Made by a program: the position numbers and the translations under genes. Under the pieces are notes generated by a model. The model was not told the DNA's origin and searched no databases. It worked only from the letters and a program-made list of their open reading frames with translations. A DNA stretch of 11,823 nucleotides from an uncultured Lachnospiraceae bacterium (GTDB lineage Bacteria; Bacillota_A; Clostridia; Lachnospirales; Lachnospiraceae), in the NCBI GenBank assembly GCA_947175285.1, contig CAMWMM010000103.1, positions 1 to 11,823 on the forward strand, read 5' to 3'. Positions within the stretch are counted from its first letter, which is position 1, and every line of letters starts with the position of its first letter. Shown here one piece after another: positions 7,605 to 11,823 of the stretch.

Positions 7605-8285
7605 TGTACTTAACTGTCCGGACCTTCACAGTTAGAACAGCCCATTTAAAATCACCTTCGGTGATGGAGCTGCTCTTATAATGCGAAAGTCTTTCTTACG
7701 TCCCACGCAGTAAATGCGTGGGACTGGCCTGAACAGTTATGCCCTTTCTCATATTTTCGTTGACTGAAACAAAAGAGAAGTTTTTGCCGGCATTTATCCT
7801 CTCATACAGGAAAACCTTGTCTGTCCGTTACCTGATAACTGCAAGGCTTTCCTGTATCAGAGGATAACGTGGCGTTTCCGCCACATTACCCTTCTGTTTC
7901 ATCTGAAAATATCAGACCCTGCTCTCGCCAATCCCCGAAACGGGTAACATACACTGGGACGGCAATCCCACGCTGCGCCTCCGTCATGCCCAGCCAGACG
8001 GAATCCACAGGCAGCCACTCCCGGAAAGTGCTTTTCGCTGAAATCCCGGCGCTGTTCTATCTCATTACCACTGGCTGCCATGCCAGTAGGCACAATCCTC
8101 TGCTCTAAAAACTGATAAGTTTTTTACCTTCACGGGCAACAATGTTATCCATTGCAGGTATGTCTTCGCACGAAATGGGATCCTGCCACCCCTTTATCCT
8201 CCATATGAGCATGGACGGATAAAAAGGCGAAAATAAAATCAGGTGTATGCGTGTCGTATTAAATTGTCCTGGCTTTTTCAAGCCT
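7605..8285 (-). ncRNA. Large structured RNA or very long structured leader
   Basis: About 680 bases carry no credible gene but many local stems: 7611-7617/7628-7634; 7635-7641/7669-7675 enclosing 7651-7656/7660-7665; a perfect ten-base-pair stem 7700-7709/7715-7724; a 26-base imperfect inverted repeat 7794-7819/7842-7867; 7869-7874/7879-7884; 7902-7906/7912-7916; 7934-7937/7941-7944; 7955-7959/7966-7970; 7981-7985/7997-8001; 8070-8075/8082-8087; and 8107-8113/8118-8124. The stem at 7869-7884 is capped by GAAA when read on the minus strand, as is a stem near 8270-8283, which favours transcription in the minus direction. A plausible promoter lies at 8292-8319. The 3' edge reaches the ribosome binding site of the degenerate resolvase gene. 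It could be a free-standing RNA of the large ornate type found in Firmicutes, a regulatory leader, or a DNA-level structure such as a transfer origin. I cannot match it to a named class. Confidence 0.45.
7794..7867. repeat. 26-base imperfect inverted repeat
   Basis: Arms at 7794-7819 and 7842-7867 match at 24 of 26 positions around a 22-base centre, which itself can fold (GTTA...TAAC). It is the longest helix of the structured region. It could be an RNA stem or a protein-binding DNA palindrome. Confidence 0.8.
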
Positions 8286-8291
8286 GTAACT

Positions 8292-8319
8292 ATCATAACT
8301 GAAATAGAAAAGTTTTCAG
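8292..8319 (-). promoter_or_regulatory. Possible promoter of the structured RNA and toxin-recombinase operon
   Basis: Read on the minus strand, CTGAAA (8314-8319, four of six matches) is followed after 16 bases by TATGAT (8292-8297, five of six). The start would fall near 8285, directly before a GGCTT-GAAA-AAGCC hairpin. This is the only reasonable promoter seen between the XRE terminator and the operon. Confidence 0.35.
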
Positions 8320-8390
8320 AGTGCCATTATCCGCTGTTTCTGGAAATAACAGCTGATTTATGCCATTTTTGCCCATTATGCCATATAAAT

Positions 8391-8421
8391 GCAAAAAGGT
8401 GGTTTTAAACCACCCTTTTGC
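8391..8421 (-). terminator. Intrinsic terminator of the XRE gene
   Basis: A GCAAAA-GGTGGTTT stem pairs with AAACCACC-TTTTGC, with one internal mismatch and a tiny loop. It is flanked by A/T runs on both sides, so it could act in both directions. It lies 15 bases after the XRE stop codon and separates that gene from the structured RNA. Confidence 0.75.
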
Positions 8422-8435
8422 TCCCGTTAAAATGA

Positions 8436-8765
8436 TCACAGCAGCCTGTCCATCCCGTCCGCCATTTCCCACAGTATATGCAGCAGATATTTCTTCTGCT
8501 TATCGCTCTTTCCCTTTAAAATGCCAAGTGTCTGTTCCAGTTCCGGCATTCCTTCCTGTCCATACAGCAGGAAGGGCAGCGGTGCTTCAAGCGCCTCTGC
8601 AAGCCTTAAAAAGTTTTCCAGGGACATGCTCCTCTGTCCTGCCTCTATCCGTTTTATAGAGTCCACCGACAGATCTGCAAGCTCCGCCAATTTTGTCTGT
8701 GTTAATTTTCGCTTTTTTCGATATAATTTCACGTTGTCCGCTATGATATAACTGGTATCCTTCAT
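8436..8765 (-). CDS. XRE-family transcriptional regulator
   Basis: This is a 109-residue protein with a classic Cro/C1-type helix-turn-helix at about residues 8-63: ADNVKLYRKKRKLTQTKLAEL, the turn ADLSVDSIKRIEAGQRS, then LENFLRLAEALEAPLPFLL. The C-terminal 45 residues (KGKSDKQKKYLLHILWEMADGM) are helical and may serve for dimerisation. Such proteins bind operator DNA and usually repress mobile-element genes, including their own. The ATG at 8765 is preceded by purine-rich GGGGAATTGGGAA, an adequate but unremarkable ribosome binding site. The gene ends in its own terminator. It lies upstream of the structured RNA and recombinase operon and on the same strand, so it is the natural candidate for their controller (inference). 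A stretch of TTATGCCAT repeats at 8358-8384 may be an operator, but this is unproven. Confidence 0.92.
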   Translation of the reverse strand: MKDTSYIIADNVKLYRKKRKLTQTKLAELADLSVDSIKRIEAGQRSMSLENFLRLAEALEAPLPFLLYGQEGMPELEQTLGILKGKSDKQKKYLLHILWEMADGMDRLL

Positions 8766-9225
8766 TTCCCAATTCCCCGTTCATTGTAATTATTGAAATA
8801 CAGGATCGGAAACCGGATCTTTGGTACAGCATTGTATAATTGCCAGCCCTTACTCCCATAATCCTCCACTTCATAATCAGATCACCCTGTTCCAGTTCGA
8901 CACTGTTTCCCAGAGCTGGATGCAGCAGAAGCAAGAAAACAGAAAATGAAAAGTTCCCTTCCTTATGGCATCCCCCCTTCCAGCAGTCCAGACTGCCTGA
9001 TGGTTAAAAAACATCACACATCTGACACCGGATGCCGGCTGATCTCAAGAAGTATCATTATAGGTCATTTCCCTCTCCGCACCTGCCCACCACGGACAGG
9101 CTGTACCCCGGCTTTCCCGCCCTGCTCCTTAGATGCGGTCTTTTTTACACATTTTGACAGAATTTATCTGTCTGAAATTTACCTCCTCATAAGGTACTCA
9201 CACTAAAACGCATTTTGAGAGGGTA
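8766..9225 (-). other. Leader region between sigma-like and XRE genes, no supportable gene
   Basis: No gene of normal length is supported. Read on the minus strand, a near-perfect ribosome binding site (GAGGAGGT, about 9180-9188) is followed by a six-base-pair hairpin (9156-9161 with 9167-9172). The only nearby ATG after that opens a seven-codon frame (MCKKDRI). A second tiny frame (MTYNDTS), with GAGAGGGAA before it, lies near 9060. These may be leader peptides or remnants of a lost gene. A longer frame at 8587-8934 mostly overlaps the XRE gene and looks like its shadow. Confidence 0.4.
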
Positions 9226-9567
9226 CTAATTGAAAAATTTTTTAATTTTTTTCAGGGACGCCTCCACGCTCTCCCTGACTGACTTGTCACTGACGCCCAG
9301 TTTCTCCCCTATCTGGCGGAAAGTCAGGCCTTCAAAAAAATAAAGGTGCAGCCGATCCCTCTGTACTCCTGTGAGTGACTGCACCGCTTCCTGCAGGGTT
9401 TCCAGTTCCATCTGGCGGATGACTGCATCCTCCATAGTTTCTGCCTGCTCAATCATTCGTTCTTCCGTCCCACCTTCTATGTAACCGCCTGCCGCAATAT
9501 TACGAATATCCCTCATTTTTTCCACATTTGCCTCCTTACGGAATGTTTCTGCCAGTGCCTCATACAC
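9226..9567 (-). CDS. Sigma-70 region-4-like protein, N-terminus probably disrupted
   Basis: The C-terminal half is a clear sigma-70 region 4: LQEAVQSLTGVQRDRLHLYF followed by the helix-turn-helix FEGLTFRQIGEKLGVSDKSV and RESVEASLKKIKKFF. There is no region 2, as in the short sigma-like proteins of Firmicutes mobile elements, which act as activators or accessory sigma factors. In-frame reading upstream of the GTG at 9567 gives KRIYKNVVGESEYTYVSHE, the expected family N-terminus (compare the usual KRIYVxVxGxxYxVSxEVYxA). That frame reaches a TAG with no start codon, while the +1-related frame supplies an ATG with sensible coding (see 9568-9665). The gene therefore seems split by a single-base change in a run of six A. 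The GTG start would still leave the DNA-binding half intact but lacks a ribosome binding site. Confidence 0.8.
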   Translation of the reverse strand: MYEALAETFRKEANVEKMRDIRNIAAGGYIEGGTEERMIEQAETMEDAVIRQMELETLQEAVQSLTGVQRDRLHLYFFEGLTFRQIGEKLGVSDKSVRESVEASLKKIKKFFN

Positions 9568-9665
9568 TTCATGTGAAACATAAGTGTACTCTGACTCACC
9601 GACAACATTTTTATAAATTCTTTTTTCCTAATCTCGATCCATTCTGACAACTCATTGTCCTCCAT
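9568..9665 (-). pseudogene. Out-of-frame N-terminus of the sigma-like gene
   Basis: From the ATG at 9665, with a GGAGG at 9657-9661 that could alternatively serve a TTG at about 9651, one frame encodes MEDNELSEWIEIRKK up to the A-run at about 9622-9627. After that run the coding sense continues in another frame as RIYKNVVGESEYTYVSHEVYEAL. One extra A would join both into a protein of about 145 aa, of normal length for such short sigma factors. The cause may be a true frameshift, an assembly error, or slippage on the A-run. Confidence 0.55.
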
Positions 9666-9900
9666 TTTCTGTTTTTTAAATGAAGGACAAAGGTGGTCCT
9701 CTCACACAGTGCCCATATATGCAGACATAAAAAAACAGATATCTTCTCCATGCCCTGCAGGACATGTCCAAATGTACCCGTCAGTCAAATGCACTAAGCT
9801 TATCTTTCCTGCCTTTTTTGTCTATACAGGTCGGATATCCCTTTTTCTTTTTTGTCAACTTACTCCCATATGTCCTTTAGGAACTATCCGGAAATAATCA
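9666..9900. other. Upstream region of the sigma-like gene
   Basis: No gene is supported; the plus-strand frame at 9655-9897 looks like noise. Read on the minus strand there are TTGACA and TAGACA -35-like boxes (near 9855 and 9830) without a convincing -10. An AGGAC...GTCCT hairpin lies near 9683-9699 just before the sigma-like start, and may affect its translation. Confidence 0.3.
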
Positions 9901-10356
9901 GTGAAACTGACACTGGATAAATGTTTCTATATAGCTTACAAAGATAATCTGAAAAATTTGCAGATACTGCAGACTGTGACAGGATTATTTGATACAGCAA
10001 AAAAGCATTTAACCATGTCCGTATTGACAGGTCAGATTCAGGAATTATTAACTGACAGTTCTTTCCTCCGTCGAACTATACCTGTAACGCAGAATCGTTT
10101 CAATAAATGTGTAATAAGTCTTACACCGACTGTAAAAGGTTGCAGATATCTGCTTGTCAGTTCAGTATTTGGACTGAACATGCTGCGCGAGAAAACTGGA
10201 ATCCCCTTCTATAATCACGAAAAAAATTCCTTTCAGTTTTGTATATTAGAAAAGGAATTTTCATATCAAGTAATCTATAATGCCCGAAGGACTTTTTTTC
10301 TTTTTCTCTGGTTTCCTCCTTCTTTAACACCATGTCTCATTACGACATCACAGTAA
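9901..10356 (+). CDS. Hypothetical protein, doubtful
   Basis: A GTG-initiated frame of 151 codons runs opposite to all its neighbours. Codon choice over its first 130 codons (CTG, CAG, ACA, GAT, AAA) is like that of the coding regions nearby, and no other frame is open here, which is why it is kept. Against it, the ribosome binding site is weak (GGAAA only), the start is GTG, and the last 25 residues are a Phe/Leu/Pro-rich run from a T-rich tract, as if the reading frame had lost its true end. I recognise no domain, signal peptide or catalytic motif. It may be a small accessory gene or a decayed fragment. Confidence 0.3.
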   Translation: MKLTLDKCFYIAYKDNLKNLQILQTVTGLFDTAKKHLTMSVLTGQIQELLTDSSFLRRTIPVTQNRFNKCVISLTPTVKGCRYLLVSSVFGLNMLREKTGIPFYNHEKNSFQFCILEKEFSYQVIYNARRTFFLFLWFPPSLTPCLITTSQ

Positions 10357-10778
10357 ATAAAATTCTAAAAACAGCAGATTCCATCTACTTACTACATATA
10401 TTTTAAGGCTTTTACGGAAAAAATCTTCAATAAAAAAGCAGGCGTAACTTTCTCGGTTCTTTCTCATGTTTGGATATACTATCATGCTCAGATTTATGTA
10501 CAACATTAAATTTACAACAAAAACTGAAACATTGACATACATGAAATATCCAAAGTTCAGAAAGATTCACTTTCTCTGTCTACTCCTGCCTTATTGGTGT
10601 TATTCAGTTATACAAACTGACATTTGCAACACTATATTTCAATATTTCCATCTTGCCATTTTATATGCTTATTGGGAATACCTTTTGGTACATGTTGATT
10701 ATTTCCCAGTGCCCCGAGTATACAATAAAGATGCACTCTTCACGACATGCTGAGTAAGTAACACTTGTAAAGTAATGT

Positions 10779-10795
10779 TTTGGTTACAAACCAAA
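10779..10795. repeat. Short perfect palindrome, operator-like
   Basis: TTTGGTT and AACCAAA form a seven-base inverted repeat around ACA. It is flanked by two similar half-motifs, CTTGTAAAG (about 10764) and CCTGTAAAC (about 10796). It could be a regulator binding site or a recombination site core. No neighbouring promoter fixes its role. Confidence 0.35.
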
Positions 10796-10983
10796 CCTGT
10801 AAACATGGCATACTGCATTGTGATGTATCTGGCATAAAAAGATAAAAATTTTTTTACAAGTCATTAATTGGCTTTATCGTGATTTGAAATCTGCTCTTTG
10901 CTATAGCACATATTTCCACTTGCTATTTATTATATCATATTTTTCTCTTTCAAATAGTTTTCCGATATCAAAATGAACAGAAG

Positions 10984-11013
10984 AAAACCTCCAAATTTTT
11001 TGACTTGGAGGCT
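10984..11013 (-). terminator. Intrinsic terminator for the right-edge gene
   Basis: CCTCCAA at 10987-10993 pairs with TTGGAGG at 11004-11010 around ten bases, and can be extended by A-T and G-U pairs. Read on the minus strand the stem is followed by TTTTCTTC. It lies downstream of the minus-strand gene and gene remnant at the right edge. Confidence 0.6.
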
Positions 11014-11097
11014 TGATTCTGACCATTTAACTTCCATCCCACTTATAACTAAAAAACACTTTTTGTGCTATTTATTATTCTGTTATTTGGGATTTCT

Positions 11098-11205
11098 TCA
11101 ATAGATGATAAACTGCTCCGCAATTTTAGAAAATAAGCCTTTTTCAATCTCCTGTGGCGAATATATATCCACATCAAAATATATATTCCTAACCCTTAAA
11201 TCTTT
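11098..11205 (-). pseudogene. 3' remnant of an unidentified gene
   Basis: Directly after, and in the same frame as, the stop of the partial gene at 11206, the sequence reads 35 sensible codons ending in TGA. They include RNIYFDVDIYSPQEIEKGLF and SKIAEQFIIY. The amphipathic, well-composed text looks like a real protein C-terminus, yet there is no start codon or ribosome binding site. It is either the tail of a gene cut off by a deletion or insertion, or an extension of the neighbour separated by a single TAA. I recognise no family. Confidence 0.35.
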
Positions 11206-11823
11206 TTAATTTTTATACCACCAAGTTACAAAATTTTCTTTTTTAAAACATATATTACTTATTTTCATGTCTTCTAATTCATCATATGAATATTTATTAT
11301 GTATAAATTCATTAAGTGATTCAGCAAATTCTAATTCAAGACATCCGATTGATTGTATAGAAGGAACTTGCTTTGGCGCTAAAATATTTATATATGATCC
11401 ACCATAATCAACAATACTCCCCCACGTGTTTTCATGATTCAAAACCCTTTGCTTAATATTTTCCTCAATAATTTCTTTAAGTCCTTTTACTCGTATGTCT
11501 TGTAAATTATTACTTAAAATCCTTGCATTAGAATTATTTTCATTAAGTGTAATATCTAAAAAATTAAATGGATTATTAAAAATATAGCAAAACAGTTCAT
11601 CTCCATCACATTTTTTACATCTCCATGAATATTGGGAATTTTTAGTTGGAAATTGATAACTTTCTTCTAAATTAATGATACTTTCCATATAGACCACGCC
11701 AGGACAATCATTAATTACTTCTTCCATAGTTTCAATGTATAAATCAATATATTGCATAAACCAATATGCATTAAACTGACTTAAAATAATAAAATGCTCT
11801 GAACTAAAACGAGAATATTCTTC
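11206..11823 (-). CDS. Hypothetical protein, 5'-incomplete
   Basis: A long AT-rich frame runs off the right edge: the frame stays open through base 11823, giving 22 residues (EEYSRFSSEHFIILSQFNAY and on) before the internal ATG at 11757. That ATG has no ribosome binding site and is therefore unlikely to be the true start. The visible protein is acidic and soluble. It has one CxxC pair (WRCKKCDGDELFC, about 45-57 from the ATG) that may bind metal, a segment rich in Asn, and a WW near the C-terminus (VTWWYKN). There is no signal peptide or membrane span. I do not recognise the family. The codon use is more AT-rich than in the recombinases, so it likely belongs to the flank or to another acquired segment. 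Confidence 0.75.
   Translation of the reverse strand, partial: EEYSRFSSEHFIILSQFNAYWFMQYIDLYIETMEEVINDCPGVVYMESIINLEESYQFPTKNSQYSWRCKKCDGDELFCYIFNNPFNFLDITLNENNSNARILSNNLQDIRVKGLKEIIEENIKQRVLNHENTWGSIVDYGGSYINILAPKQVPSIQSIGCLELEFAESLNEFIHNKYSYDELEDMKISNICFKKENFVTWWYKN

Larger units (their letters stand above)
10357..11097. other. AT-rich stretch without a supportable gene
   Basis: Frames of 64 codons (minus, 10348-10542) and 95 codons (plus, 10466-10753) exist. Neither has a ribosome binding site or a recognisable domain, and the second is merely aromatic-rich. Apart from the palindrome near 10787 and the terminator near 11000, I see nothing functional. This may be where the mobile element gives way to flanking DNA, since base composition shifts to strongly AT-rich. 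Confidence 0.4.

Noticed and set aside
7700..7724. Ten-base-pair hairpin as an IS200/IS605-type element end
   Set aside because: It resembles the subterminal hairpins of such elements, but no TnpA or TnpB gene or second matching end is present.
7899..8093. 64-codon minus-strand frame inside the structured region
   Set aside because: It starts with GTG with a badly spaced ribosome binding site, has no recognisable domain, and its bases are occupied by several hairpins that better explain the sequence.
8105..8296. 63-codon minus-strand frame next to the putative promoter
   Set aside because: There is no ribosome binding site before the ATG, and the frame would start over the proposed -10 box. 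The composition is partly protein-like, so it remains a weak possibility.
8587..8934. 115-codon minus-strand frame
   Set aside because: Its second half overlaps the well-supported XRE gene in another frame, and it has no domain.

Overview
The window looks like a low-GC Gram-positive chromosome or plasmid carrying a mobile element, most likely from a gut Clostridia / Lachnospiraceae-type bacterium. The basis is AGGAGG-type ribosome binding sites, mixed AT codon use, and gene families (tandem large serine recombinases, a DUF6870-like protein, a short region-4-only sigma factor, a small XRE regulator) that typically occur together on integrative elements of that group. No host marker gene is present, so the taxon is inference.

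Layout. Bases 1-669 hold the end of an AT-rich gene with a C-terminal PemK/MazF-like fold. It is followed by a near-consensus promoter and a terminator only about 45 bases apart, which would make a tiny non-coding transcript. Bases 971-1108 carry three diverged copies of a 26-base motif beside the last recombinase gene. From 7594 down to 1101, seven genes run on the minus strand as a tightly packed series: a catalytically degenerate resolvase-like protein, a MazF-type toxin (1-base overlap), a 37-residue membrane peptide, a DUF6870-like protein, then three complete large serine recombinases (2-base gap, then 1-base overlap). Upstream of this series, about 8285-7605, lies a gene-poor stretch packed with perfect or near-perfect hairpins. 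These include a 26-bp imperfect inverted repeat and a GAAA-capped stem on the minus strand, and the stretch has a plausible promoter at its head. It is best read as a structured RNA or very long leader. Further upstream are an XRE repressor with its own terminator and a sigma-70 region-4 protein whose N-terminus appears split by a one-base frameshift. Bases 9901-10356 hold one doubtful reading frame. Bases 10357-11097 hold no gene that I can support, only a palindrome and a terminator. The right edge holds an unrecognised AT-rich partial gene and a short 3' gene remnant.

How it may work together. The sigma-like protein and the XRE regulator are candidates for controlling the element. The three recombinases would carry out integration and excision. 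The MazF toxin, with no recognisable MazE antitoxin, may stabilise the element. The resolvase-like protein and the structured RNA occupy the places where a regulator or antitoxin would be expected. The most unusual points are the structured RNA region, the dead-resolvase/MazF pair and the short promoter-terminator RNA at the left.
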